Source of the DNA: Poa pratensis
Taxonomy: Eukaryota; Streptophyta; Magnoliopsida; Poales; Poaceae
Length of the DNA stretch: 64,000 nt
Assembly: GCA_947311845.1 (NCBI GenBank)
Contig: CAMZMU010000117.1
Span: forward strand, 72,573,444-72,637,443
Direction: 5' to 3'
The translations under genes and the position numbers were made by a program. Shown one piece after another: positions 46,100-58,109 of this stretch. The notes below the pieces were generated by a model. The model had not been told where the DNA came from, did not search any database, and saw nothing but the letters and a program-made list of their open reading frames with translations. Position 1 is the stretch's first letter, and the number at the start of each line of letters is the position of its first letter.

Positions 46100-48520
46100 T
46101 CGGCCTGAAATTCGGTCTAGGAGCACCTCTCTGAGGTGGCCCTCTCTGACCTTCCGCCTGAATGCGATGATGCCAGCTACAATTCCGAGTTGAATGATTG
46201 GCCGGCTTGCGTGGGTCTGTTGTGTGATAACAGCAAGGCCCGTCTATCTTGCCTCAAAAGTTAGAGGTGGACTCGGTCCATCCCACACTTTCTTTGGCCA
46301 GGCACCTTGATTCGGCCTCCAAGCTGGACCCTCTTTTTTGTCTCTGACTATCTCCTGCTCCAGGATGGTCCATATTCACTGCAGCAACCTGATCTGAACC
46401 GTATCTATAATCCGGATCTCTTCTTTTGTAACCGAATTCATGTCGGTCACTGGGCCTCAATGGTCCTGTTCGGTTGTTAACCGGTTGCCTCCTGCTTGTT
46501 CCCACTGCATCCAATGCTGGCTGTGTCGGATCACCAAGAGCATATGTATCTGCTATCCGGATCGTTTCCGCCAGGTCTTGGGCATATCCCTCTGGAGCTT
46601 CTGCCAAAGCGGGGTGCCATGTCGGCAACCCTGCGCAAACCAAGAAATGCCTGCTCCTCCACGACACCTTCGCAAGAATTGCGAATGTTGCTCCACCGAG
46701 TTAAGAATTCTCGGTCTGTTTCCCGCTCTTCCTGCTTGCACGCAGCCAGAGCTGAGGTCGGTTTGGCCTCTTGTAGTGCTGGAGAAATTGCTGTAAAACG
46801 CCTGTTCCAAGTCCATCCAAGAGTTGATACTACCCGGTGGTAAGTTATTCAGCCAAATCCGGGCTGGCCCTTCCAACATATGCGGGAGATACCGGACCGC
46901 CCATCGGCGATTGCCCCCCGCAATGTGCACTGAGGATACATAGTCTATCAGCCAATCCTGCGGCTTAGTGCTGCCGTTATACGGCTTTGTGTTTCGGCCA
47001 AGCTGAAACAACGGCACGCTCGGCTCGTTCATGATCGAGGCCCAAAGCATGGAGGACCTGGTGGGCCTTGCTCTTCCAGCTTCTCGGACTGGTAAATCCT
47101 ATCCAACTTGAGACGCTGATCATCCGGATCCAATGCCCGAGGTCCCAGTCTCGATGCAAGTGCATTATCATACGTCTGGTATCCGGCTCGCGCCATAGCC
47201 GAATTGCCATCATCATAGCGGTAGCCCGCCTGGCCACCACCTTGCTGCTGCGCTTGCACCATCACTTGCTGCCCAGGAGGACGAGGTGGTTGACCTCGGC
47301 CAGCCGAATTACCCCTTCCGGCTCCCGGATAACCTTGTCGCCATTGTTTCTGCTCTGGCCACCTCTTCCTTGAGCTGCTAGCTGCTTGCCGGCATACTCA
47401 GCATCATAGGTCTGCAGCTGTTTGCTCTTGCCCGAGTTCACGCTCTGGGCCCGGTCAACTCCGACATGCGGGGATGACGCCTGCCCCTTGGATTTCTGGC
47501 TAACAGCCTTAGCCGACACTACTACCCGAGAACCACCAGCGTCCGGATTAGCTTTCCGGTAAGCCTCATTCTGCCTGTTACACACATCTACTAGCTCATT
47601 GACTCTCTCTGCCTGCTTTCGCCAAGCGTCCCCGGTTAGTGTACTCAACTCGGCTCGCGCTGCCGCTGCAGCCCTAAGATTCTTGGCCGGGGAGCTATAC
47701 ACCGGCTTGCCTGTGCCAGATCTATGACTAGTAGCCTTACTGAGCTCGATCTTGCGGCTCTAGCTAACTCGTCATTGAGGTCCTTACCCCTGTTACGCAA
47801 TTCTGCTTTCTTGCGTGAGTGATGCACTACAGGAGTAAAACCATCGGTGATACCATTGGCAGCATTGTATTCTCTCATGTCTCTATCAAATGCTTGCCTA
47901 GATTCTACCACTAACCGAGCTTCTTTTTGCAACCTCAGGCGCTCTGCCTCTAGCTGAGCTACAGTAAGCTCTACGTTTGCTCCAGGTGCCACTGGCCGAG
48001 CTAACTTTTCCAGGACATCCTCTAAGGGAGCCTCCCTACTTGACATGCCAAGCGGGCCAACCGGATCCGGTTTCTCCTTTGGGAACTTCGCCGTCCGAGC
48101 CGGCTTGTCCACCAGATCAATTGGCGTGGCCAGCTCCTCGGGCATGCTCTTGCCGGCATCTCCTTTGCCAGCTGCTGCACTTGGTCCGGTCATCATCACC
48201 TCCACGCTACTCCCGGGGCGAGCGCTACGCCGTCCGAGAGCTGCGCGGAAAGAAGGAGGGTCCTCGGCCACGAGCACCTGCGCCGGGTACTCGCGGACAG
48301 GCTCGGTGGTGACGTAGGTGATGAAGCCGCCGAGCGTCATGAGGAAGCCATCAGCGGGGAAGGGTTTGTTGGCGAAGCACCCCGCGTTGTCGCTGATGAA
48401 GTTGAACTCGCCGATCTTGCAAACGAGCCCAGAAAGGACCCGCTCGCCTGAGCCAGTGACGGAGCCCGTCCGGAAGGAAACCCCAGCCAACGCCACTGCT
48501 TGCCCCACGGTGGGCGCCAA
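46100..48520 (-). pseudogene. Gypsy gag region
   Basis: The minus strand has a Retrotrans_gag segment (WLIDYVSSVHIAGGNRRWAV, YLPHMLEGPARIWLNNLPPG) at about 46.75-46.95 kb. Upstream are charged and coiled-coil-like stretches (47.3-48.4 kb), and downstream a Cys/His-rich CCYHTT...NHSTRNCSWH motif near 46.2 kb that could act as the nucleic-acid-binding knuckle. At least three frame changes break it. The Met-rich frame running into the LTR at 48688 is not the natural start. Confidence 0.75.
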
Positions 48521-48521
48521 C
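48503..48521 (-). other. Primer-binding site of the gypsy element
   Basis: Directly adjoining the right LTR, the minus strand reads TTGGCGCCCACCGTGGGG after a one-base gap. This is a tRNA 3' end complement used by Triticeae gypsy elements. It fixes the minus orientation. Confidence 0.75.
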
Positions 48522-49611
48522 TGTCGTGGTGGTGTCACGGCAGATGCCATAGGATGGCTTAAGTTGGGGCTCGCTAGGACGTTGGGGGATCCGGGGAGGG
48601 TGTGCGCACTCAAGAAGCACGCATGAAGAACAACGAAGAACTCGCAAGAACAAGCAAGAACAAGCAAAACCAAGAACAACCAAAGCACACCAAGATGTAC
48701 CCTGCTTCGGGGCCCTCTTGTGGAGGTAACACCCCTACTGCAGCACTAGCCTACTCTCTTTATATCTCAATGTGACAAGTACAAAGTGCTCCTCGAGCTG
48801 TATGAAGCAACAATGGTGAGAACTCTCGGAGGAAGATGGAACAAGGGGGAAAATGAGGCCTCTCCTTCGTCGTCCCTCGCACTGGAGGATGTACTGGTCT
48901 ACTTATACACTAACCGGATTACCTTTTTGCCCCTGGCCGGAGATGATAATGGCATGGACAAGAGGAACAGGACAAGCTCTGGCTTCTGTCACTCAGTCCA
49001 GCTCATCGTCAGTCCAACGGCAGGTCTATCTTTTCCTCTTTGAGCTTAAACCAGCGTAGCCCACCGAAGCCTAGGCCACTGCTCTTTCCCGAAATGGCCG
49101 AGTCAGCTCCTAGGTTGCTGCGCTCCCAGGAATCCCGTGTCTCGACCTGGCCGTCAGGCCCTAGCAGGCCTATCTTGCCACTTCGGGCAATGGCTGCTGT
49201 AGCCCACCGGGTCTAGGTCACATCCTCTTTCCCGAATTGGCCGAGTCAGCTCCTAGGTTGCTGCGCTCCCAGGAATCCCGTGTCTTCTGAGCCTCGGGCA
49301 GGAGGCCTGCAGGACCCGTGAACTTACTGACATTACTCGGCCCTTGTGCATTGTCCGACATTGCTGGCAAGCCGGGTTCTTCCAGGCAACCCGGCTAGCT
49401 GAGCCGGATCTCTTCCCAGGCAACCCGGCTAGCTGAGCCGGATCTCTTCCTCTGATCCGGCTAGGCTTCGCCTGATGCCTCTTGGTCTCTCCCTGTATTT
49501 AAGCATGATCCGGTCCGAGTGATCCGGTTTGTGAGACCCGGATTGACCTTCCTTTCCACTTCATAGCTCCCGAACTACCTCTTTACCCTACCCGGGGGCA
49601 ACCCCCCGACA
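48522..49611 (-). repeat. Right LTR (5' LTR in element sense), 1090 bp
   Basis: Same ends as the left LTR. It has two, not three, copies of the unit of about 34 bp, and an extra 10 bp AAGAACAAGC duplication near 48650. Confidence 0.93.
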
Positions 49612-49616
49612 TGTTT

Positions 49617-50620
49617 GGTCCACGTTTGGGAAAAAACAGACAGTGTCCATGTTCGCCCTTTGTCCTCCCTTGTCTGCCCGGGGCCTAATCGACAGCCACA
49701 TAATTAATCCCCCAGCCTAACATTCTCCCAATCCCCAAACCCTCCTGTGACAACAGCCCTCGCCGCCGCCACCAATGGAGGACGTCGGCCTGCCCAACCC
49801 GACGGCCACTGCCGCCGTGGTGAAGCCGAAGAATGGGAGCGGCTCACCGAGTCCGACAAGAGGGCAGCCCGTAGGGAGAAGACGAGGCAGCGCGTGGCCG
49901 AAGCAAAGGCCGCCAAAGCGGCGACGGCTGAGGCGGAAAGGATCGCCGCCCTACAGGCCCGCGCCAACACGGACATCACCGCCACCCGGGCCGCTACCCG
50001 AGTTGTGCTCATTCTCAATGGGGAGGTCCTTGACGCCGCACTTGCGGCAGTCGGCCTCGTCCCCGCTGTCGTGGCCTCGGCGACAAGTTCGGTCTCGCCC
50101 GCAGAAGGGAAGCATAACTTGCACCAAGAAATGTTTTCCCCTAGATATTTTTATGCGAACATAAACAATGCAATTCCTTTTTGCTAAGAAATCGAGAAGA
50201 TACTTTTGTATTGTTCACTGTGCGTACCTCTGAAGTGGACCTGTTTTTTTGCTTGTCTTCTTCCCGGCAACAACTGCACTTTCTAACCAACCACTCTTTT
50301 GCAGAAAAAAAGAAGTGGAAGACCATAGCTTGCACCGACACCTTCCCAAATACTTCAGAGCTGATTACTGAGCCTATTTTTTGCGAATGATTATTGAGAT
50401 TACTTAATACAACCGTTATTTATCTCGGCGGCACCATACTCGGGTGCATCTGGCTAGATCATTGTTCGTTTGGTTTCTCTTAAATCGAGCTTTTGATTTT
50501 TGTTTTGCTGTGCGAAAAATCCCTTAATTTATTCATTAAGTTTTCTGATAGCCGAAATTTTGATATGATTAATTGTTGAGTTCCTGATACATACTCCAAT
50601 TGTGTTCTTTCACCCTATTT
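49617..50620 (+). mobile_element. DNA transposon fragment, right part, with a broken first ORF
   Basis: Continuation of 34800-34960. ATG at 49774 starts MEDVGLPNPTATAAVVKPK. After about 20 codons the frame must move by one base to read WERLTESDKRAARREKTRQ and AEAKAAKAATAEAERIAALQ. Basic, alanine-rich starts like this occur in ORF1 of Triticeae Harbinger-type elements. Transposase and the second end are not seen; after 50170 the DNA is AT-rich and non-coding. Confidence 0.45.
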
Positions 50621-50625
50621 ACTTT

Positions 50626-51283
50626 TTTTTTGCGAGGAAAAGTACAGTACATCAACCAAGAAACTGCCCAGAAAACAAAGAAAATACAACAAGGTCCCTC
50701 TGAACAGTGGCTTCGTCTTCACCGAGAAGAACGCCGCGCCGGCGAAACCTGCCGCGAAACCTCCATGGCCTTGAACTGGGAGGCTCCCCATCACGAGCAG
50801 GAAGACGAACACTCCTCGGTGCCGAAGCACCTCCACTCTTCACGATGGTCAACGCCGCCAACTTGGTCATCTGCACCGCACCCTTCAAGTCGTCAGCCGC
50901 CAGATCCGCCATCCCTCGGACTCCGGCGAAGGGGATGACCTCCCGAGCACTCCGAGGAGCCGCAGACGAGGTCAGAGCAGCAGATCCGCGGCGAGGCTCC
51001 ACCGGAGCCGCACCAGCAGAGAGGTAGTCCGCCGCCACCAAAAGGCACGCCAACGCCGCCGCTACCACTCCAGCGCCGCCAGCCGCCACACCACCACGCA
51101 CACCTAATCTACAAAGCACGGATCCGGGGATCCCCCGTCCTCCCGCCGCCGAAGCGGCCGCCGGAGGGCGAGGGATCCGGCGAATCGCCGGCTCGGAGCT
51201 GATGCGCGCGGTGTCGCCCAAAGAATCGCCCGCGATTTACTGTAGATGGGGAACGGGCGAGAGGTCCAAGCTCTCTCTTTTTT
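50626..51283 (-). mobile_element. Short non-LTR retroposon, 18 bp target duplication
   Basis: The left end is a T run followed by GCGAGGAAAAGTACAG, i.e. a poly(A) end on the minus strand. Flanked by TTTCACCCTATTTACTTT (50608-50625, 51284-51301). The body is GC-rich and open for about 190 codons on the minus strand without a domain or an ATG near the start. Same style as the elements at 20368 and 34324. Confidence 0.7.
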
Positions 51284-51301
51284 TTTCACCCTATTTACTT
51301 T

Positions 51302-51615
51302 ACAAGAATGCTACAATTTAAGTTCCAAAACATATACTTATTTGCGTATAACTTCCTAGGTATGTTTTAGAATTAGAACCCAGTGTGAAGTAGTAAGTTT
51401 GATAGAGCATTACAAGAGTCCCTTCCCCGAACTGCGAATGGCATCTTCAGAACAGGGTGACCGGGTTTTGAAATCAGCTCTAGATATTTAGACTAAATCA
51501 TAGGTGTAGCTGACTATTCTCGTGCACAACGGAAGCATGATCTTGGTCACGTTCCGACCGATCGATAGAGGATGTTGTACTGATTTCTATATATATAGAA
51601 TTTCGCTTACATGTA
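51302..51615. other. Intergenic spacer
   Basis: Nothing recognised. Confidence 0.3.
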
Positions 51616-51738
51616 CTCCCTCCGTTCCAAATTAATTGACTTGCTTTTGTCCAAATATGGATGTATCTATACTTGTTAGGTGTCTAGATACATCTATGTG
51701 TAACCAAATGTGTGTCAATTAAATCCGAACGGAGGGAG
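51616..51738. mobile_element. Stowaway MITE
   Basis: Ends CTCCCTCCGTTCCAAATTAA and AACGGAGGGAG with TA on both sides (51614-51615, 51739-51740). It lies about 490 bp upstream of the CRK start. Confidence 0.9.
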
Positions 51739-52230
51739 TATGTAGTTATATAAGAGCCCTCATGCTCTTTATAACTTGTTTTAAAACTCCTCTGTGTGTA
51801 GCAATGTTCATCTTGCTATGTCCTTATTACGCGACAATCACGATCACTCAACAACCGCCGGCTTCCACCAAAAGGAACAGACAAATGAAAGTAAACGATC
51901 GAGACACGATAAGTTTAATTAGTACAGGATGATTAAGTCCATCTCATTGTAAAGGAGCTAACGCTACGAATTAATCTGGTTAGCTACCTACCACAAGCCA
52001 GTTCGTTAAATTCCACTTGTAACGCGTGCATAGTTAATGTACCTCCCGATGAGGATTATTGAAGAGGCATTGTAGTATTAGTTCACCGACCTGGTCTGGA
52101 TGAATGTAGAACATGTCCTTGTTCTTATTCTACGGTCTCAATCGCGTATAAAAACGCACTTATTGGCTTCTCGCACCATAACAGCAAACCAAAGCAGGTT
52201 TTAGCGTGGCAGCAGCTTATAGAGCTAGCA

Positions 52231-55200
52231 ATGGCACTCCGACGAGACTCCTTGTCTTCGTTCGTCTTCCTTTGCTTCCACCTGCTGGTGGCATCCCATG
52301 CAGTTCTGAGCTCAGCGGCCATTCTTCAAAACATCAACTGCTCGACGTCCGGCAACTACACTGCCACCGACGCCTATGCCGCCAACGTGAACCAGTTCTT
52401 CGCCGCGCTCCGGAGAACACCGTCACCAAGAACGGCGGCTTCTTCAACGGCACGGTCGGCCAGGGGCCAGACACTGTATATGGCCTCGCCATGTGTCCCG
52501 CCGACTACTCGCGTGCTGATTGCAGCGACTGCCTCACGGCCGCTGCTGCCAGCAACACTGGTGGCCTGCGGAGTAGCTGCCCCGGGAGCAGAACCGTGCT
52601 CGCCATGTTCGATCGGTGCCTCGTCCGCTATTCAGACGTCAACTTCTTTGGTAGACCTGAAATAGGTGAGTGTTTTTCCTTGTGACGGGGTCGTTTTATT
52701 TGATCCAAAGGGTTTTCAGCCAGGTGAAGACGATTCATGCAGACACACGTACGTATGGCCCGCAGTAACTTTTACTCGTTGCAGTAGGTTAAAATTGAAA
52801 TATATTGAGTATATGTGTAATAGTTTAGAAAAAAATTACATCCGGAAATAATTTTCAGGAATAATTTTATACACATGCTTTTCAGCTTTCCTAAATATTT
52901 AACATAATTTCGCTGGTCAAGTTCAATTATTTTACTAAAGTATATCCAAAGCAACACTAATTTGTGGATATTGGGAGGTTTGTAATCGATTTTTTTAACA
53001 TTTCCACACTTAATCATGGCTGCGACTTTTTGGTAGGGATGTATCATTATAGGTTAATTTTCACAACGAATCCACTTTATAGAATCCATATCCTATTTGA
53101 AAAAATCAGATGGATAAGGATATCTAATTCCGAACTGAATACTCGGATAGGGTAGATGAAGTGGTATGTAAAATAGCATCCGGTTATAAATTATTCAAAA
53201 ATGAATTAGGATTATCCGATATTCTTAACCAGATATGGCACAACTAATAGTTAATAAGTTGCTGAGTTCGTGGGCTATGGATTACATTTTTTTTGGCTAT
53301 TTATGTTATTGAATCATATGTTGATCGTATCTTAAGTCTCGTGTTTACGTTGTTGTATCCATATGGACCTATATATTTCATGTGGTCATGTTATATTTAT
53401 TCATTCTAGCATGTTATCATTATTTATTCTATTTGTGTTTTGATGAACTAAATACATTTTTGGTTGTATGCTTTGTCGAACTACTTATATGTTTACCTAT
53501 CAGATTAAATTTGTTTCCGTCCCAAGTCCTTTCCATTTCTATCTGAATCCGTGGTCCAATATATTTGTATTCAAATCAGCAATTGATCATTATCCGCTGT
53601 GTTTCAAATCTGATAAAAATATGGTAGAGGATATTATAAAGGAAAAAATCTGACAGGATCCGTTTACAACCCTACTATTCAGATCAAAGAACTTGTATGG
53701 GAAGTAAAGCTCATTAGAAGAGATAAAGTTTTCCCAGGAAGATTTCAACAAATATGGAGATGATACACATAACACATATATTTGTTTTGTGTTCAACAAA
53801 GCTAGATGTAAGATTGGTCTCGTAGTACTTGCTCGATTTTCCTCCCTTTTGCTATTGTTTTCATATATATCTTCAATATATAAAAAATGGTAGAGGTCCT
53901 TTGATCCGTGAACTCCCTCATACTTAACCTTCACTAACAAAAATGTTTGGGTACCCACCCTAGTAAAAACAGTATTGTGAGACTTGTTTGAGCTCTTTTT
54001 ATCTGATTTTGTCTCTAGTATGAATAGGTGTTTACTGACAGTTTGGATATAAGTATCAGGCTAAATCCCATGTTATACATGGCAGCCCTTGTAGAATAAA
54101 AAAAATATGTCTTAAACAACTTGCCAAAATCCTTTTTGAAACATATCTTACATATTTATTTGCAAATTGCTGAAAATATAGTTACAAGTTAATGGGTTAT
54201 TTGAATATTTTATTGTGCTACCTTGGTAACCATGTAAGAAAAACTGCCCGCCCATCATGAATCCAGCCAAAGGATATAATTGTTTGGTGTTATTAGATAG
54301 TGCATGTTTTCTAAAGACTTGGACTTCATAGAACAACTTAAGCTCATCTGATAGTTCAGAATAAATCTATTGTACTATTGTGTTCAACTTATTATTTTAT
54401 AAAATCTTGATATTGATATTTAGTATCGATGGTACTGGCTAATCAAAAAATTATAATGAGCATACTATACTTTCTCGTGGGTAGGCGTAGCCAAAATCTT
54501 CAGATCTTCTGATAATGTAATTATAATACAATATACTAGTCAAACAAATTGTTGAATTAAATTTAGGAAAATTAATAATAACGGAATTATTATATATTCC
54601 TACATATATTACTGATAATGCAAAATATATGTAGACATTGGGATATAAGAAGTTAGAGTAAAATACAATGTAACGTTCTATGTTATGTTATGTTATGTTA
54701 TGTAGAAGATCATATCATGAATAAATTTACAAAAGTTCACATGTGCGCATTCTTTTCTATATCATTTTTCTTGAAAAGGAGCCCAAGTTTCCCAATTTCA
54801 TTCACATCAAATTGGGAAGTCAAGGTTTAAGTTCAAGTACCACATCCTTCCCTTAAGACCACGGCCATTTCCATCGTTCTTATGAAGGAAATACTACCAC
54901 CAGCAACCCCACAAAAACATCTTAGGATTAAGATTATAACCACCAGTACGAAATTAAAGACACTACAGTTTGAACCTTAGAATTATAAGACATTGCAAAG
55001 ACACTCCACTACATATCAACAAAACTTTATTCGACCCTGAACTGGGAAACACAAGAAAACTTTAAACATCAAACAATATTCTTCCTCAAACTATAGCCTC
55101 ATCATTCGCAATCCTGGGACCCAAACCCTGCCTCATGTAAAAAATCTCAATGGCCAGGAGAACGAGTAGCTTTTACCCTCTGAACTCCAGGAACCACATA

Positions 55201-58109
55201 GAGATATTATAATGAGCAACAAAATAAAACTATCATATAAGGATCTCAACGATAAACCCATCGAAAGCAAGCTTCATTCCAAGCTTTCCAAATAGCCCAC
55301 AGGAACCTTGTAATTCCTACTCAAATAATCAATCTAAATTTAACAACAAATATATTTATCCAAATAAGAAAATCGCTTAACTTGCTCGGCACAACTGCCA
55401 AATTGAAAGCACATTGTACAATATTCCATTTACGGAATTTAAATAAATTATACTACAATATTCCATATATACCTATAGTTTTTGGACAATGAAAAACATG
55501 CCTGGTCAAAATACTTTTCCTAAAGGCTAACCGCGTGAAGACTTTTCCCTTAAGAGGGACCTTCATACACCAAACTTTCTTAAAAGGGCCACTAACTTGT
55601 TTGCCATTCAAAAGAACATACATAGAGTACTAAACCCAAAAGAATCCAGGCTCCATTTACGTATCTTCTTTGTAAGAAAGGGTTATATACATTACTGCAT
55701 AGACCAACTAACTGACACCATATTACCAGTCAGATCTCATAGTCCTTCGGAATTTCAAAGAATGCCTGACTTCAGAAAGCACACTCCACTGACAGCAATA
55801 TTTTGTCTATGGGTAAGATCATAAAGTGTAGACAAACTTGGACATCAGAATTTATCTCCTATCCACGAATTCTCCCCGATTATAGTTCTTCTATCATTTA
55901 CGTTTATCTTACGTACATGTATGATTGTTTTCTTAACTGTAAAAAACTTGGGGATACAATTTTAGCCAAGTTTATGATCTAATTGCTATTTCTCTGGGCA
56001 GGCGCCGTCTATGCGTCAGGTGGTGAAAGTGTTTCAACCAGTTGGAAGGACTACACGGACGAAGTGCAGCGTAGCTTGTCCGAAGCGACAGCGGGTGCGG
56101 AGATTTCGCCGCGGCGATTTGCGGCCAGCGTGGGGAGGCCATATGTGTTGGTACAGTGCACGTGGGACCTTCCGGCGGACAAGTGCAAAGAGTGCCTGGA
56201 TGTGCTCACAACCAACGCGACGGACTTTTGGATCCTGAGAAGAGAAGGGCAACAGAAAAGCTACAGCTGCACTGTACGGTACAGCAACATGAGCTTCATG
56301 GTTGTGCCGTTCACTGCTGTTTCAGCACCTACGCCAGAATATGTACTTCCAAAAGGATATGAATCTCCCTCCAGCGTCCGTGGTGAGTTCTTTACATGTA
56401 GCCTAAGTCCATCCTTCTCGGTGCCACCTTTGCAGAGGAAGCAGCATCCTTTTTGTTGCGAAGCTCCACCCTGGTGTGGTGATAAGCATTTACTCTAAGT
56501 AGACAAGTACAAATGCACAACGTTTTCATTATTTAAAAGGTGTTCCTCTTCCTCAATGCTTCCTCACATCCCTCTTTCTCATCCTGCAGATTCCAAGATA
56601 ACTACCATAGCCTCAGCTGTCGGTGCAGTTTTTCTGGTGATTTGTGTAGCAACTTTGATTTGTAATGTGCGCAATTTAAGAGCCCAACGTAACAAAAAAG
56701 GTATCGTGTGATCCTCTCGATCTGTGAATAATAATGTTTTATAGTGCATGTTTGTTTAAATTAACGAAGGTTTTAACTAAGCTGAACAAATACCTTTCGT
56801 AGATGCCATGACATGCACTAATTTATGTATTTGTAGATGATGTCCGAAGGTTCTCTTATCCGCAATTGGCGACAGCAACATCTAACTTTGCACCGGAGGA
56901 AAAGCTTGGAGCTGGTGGCTTTGGTACTGTCTACAAAGGTAAAATAGAGGGCATGGATGTCGCTGTAAAAATGATAAAGATGCCAGCTAAGCATGCCGAA
57001 CAACAAGAAGTGAGGAAGGACTTCGAAAACGAAATTAGATTTATGAGCCCGCTTCACCACTGCAACATTATAAGTCTTATTGGTTGTTGCGAGGACAACA
57101 AAAATCTTTTACTTGTGTACGAGCTAATGGAGAACGGAAGCCTCGAGAACCAGCTTTACTCCACAGCTGGTGCCATGGATTCGGACCTTCACGGTGTGAC
57201 GGTTCAAGGCAATATTTTGCGGCTAGATTGGCCAAAAAGGTACACACACACAAGTTCTATAGGTTTCTTTTTTTAGAGGAATCTGTGTAGTTAAATTTTA
57301 GTGCATTAAAAACCAATATATTGCTTACGCTCAAACATAATTGCTGATAGAGAATGCATCACGCGCGTTTCAGGAAAAGTATACTGATTGGAGTAGCCTC
57401 TGGTCTTGTATACCTCCACTATGAATGCAAGGAACGCCTCATGCATGGAGATATCAAGCCAAGTAATGTGCTGCTGGGCAAAAGCTTCAACGCGAAACTG
57501 TGCGACTTTGGGCTGGTGGCGCAAGTCAGCGATAATGAGACCTCACGCTCGACGGATAATATCCGTGGGACCAAAGGCTACGTCGACCCGGCATATGCGG
57601 ACACCGGCAGGGCATGCGAGCAGAGCGATATCTACAGCTTCGGCATTTTGATGCTTGAGGTCGTATGCTCCGAGAGACCAACCGTGACAAACAATGGTGG
57701 CAAGATTGTGAACAACCTCGTCGAGAAGGTGAGGACATGCCATATGAGGAATGCTATTCTGGATGCAGCTGACAGACGGCTGAGGGGCCCGGACTCTGAC
57801 GAGCAACTTGAGCGAGTGCTGATGATCGGGCTCTTGTGTGTCCAGCCGGACCCCAATCAACGTCCACACACCAGGAGAGTGCTCGAGTACTTAACAAGTC
57901 GGGCGGTTCAATTGCCTGCTCTCTCCACTACAGATTATACCTTTTCAACGATGAATGCGAGTAGAACATATGCATCAATCTCCCACAACAGCAGTGTAAG
58001 TGAAGACGACTACAGCACGTCATCCAGCCTGCCCCCTCAGCATTCACGAAAAGATGAAGACGCTGGCACGGCGTCCTTCCTAACAAGCCAGTGCGGAAGT
58101 TCAGCATAA
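52231..58109 (+). CDS. Cysteine-rich receptor-like kinase (DUF26/CRK), 5 exons; exon 1 one base short
   Basis: CRKs are plasma-membrane receptor kinases of stress and immune signalling. Exons: 52231-52665, 56002-56382, 56590-56700, 56837-57239, 57374-58109; about 688 aa if the exon 1 lesion is allowed for. Signal peptide MALRRDSL..FLCFHLLVASHAV. The first DUF26 has C-x8-C-x2-C (CPADYSRADCSDC), the second CTWDLPADKCKEC. A transmembrane helix is in exon 3 (TTIASAVGAVFLVICVATLI). In the kinase, GAGGFGTVYKG is the P-loop and VAVK the lysine; LMHGDIKPSNVLL has HGD in place of HRD, so it is a non-RD kinase; CDFG and GTKGYVDPAY follow. In exon 1 the frame shifts near 52415 (CTCCGGAG appears one C short), so the product would be truncated. 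Intron 1 is 3.3 kb. Confidence 0.88.
54670..54705. repeat. (TTATG)n microsatellite in CRK intron 1
   Basis: Five consecutive copies of a TTATG-type 5 bp unit. Confidence 0.6.
54770..55830 (-). mobile_element. Decayed LINE remnant in CRK intron 1
   Basis: On the minus strand broken pieces resemble the zinc-binding region after plant LINE reverse transcriptases, e.g. a W-x-L-K-x-P-x-K-x-K-type stretch and a RNY-type end near 55300. Many stops and shifts. Limits are uncertain. Confidence 0.4.

Larger units (their letters stand above)
34966..49611 (-). mobile_element. Tat-lineage Ty3/gypsy LTR retrotransposon, 14.6 kb, full length
   Basis: Two LTRs (34966-36079 and 48522-49611), TG..CA ends and a perfect 5 bp duplication TGTTT (34961-34965, 49612-49616) define it. 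Read on the minus strand, the primer-binding site TTGGCGCCCACCGTGGGG follows the right LTR directly. Then come gag, protease, reverse transcriptase, RNase H, a second archaeal-type RNase H, and integrase. Dual RNase H and a long region after pol carrying an antisense gene are traits of the Tat lineage (Grande, Ogre, Retand). The LTRs differ by about two substitutions and three indels in 1.1 kb, so the insertion is young, yet gag-pol is broken by several frameshifts. Confidence 0.93.

Noticed and set aside
50652..51221. About 190-codon minus-strand frame
   Set aside because: No ATG near its start, GC-rich composition, no domain; it lies within a retroposon.
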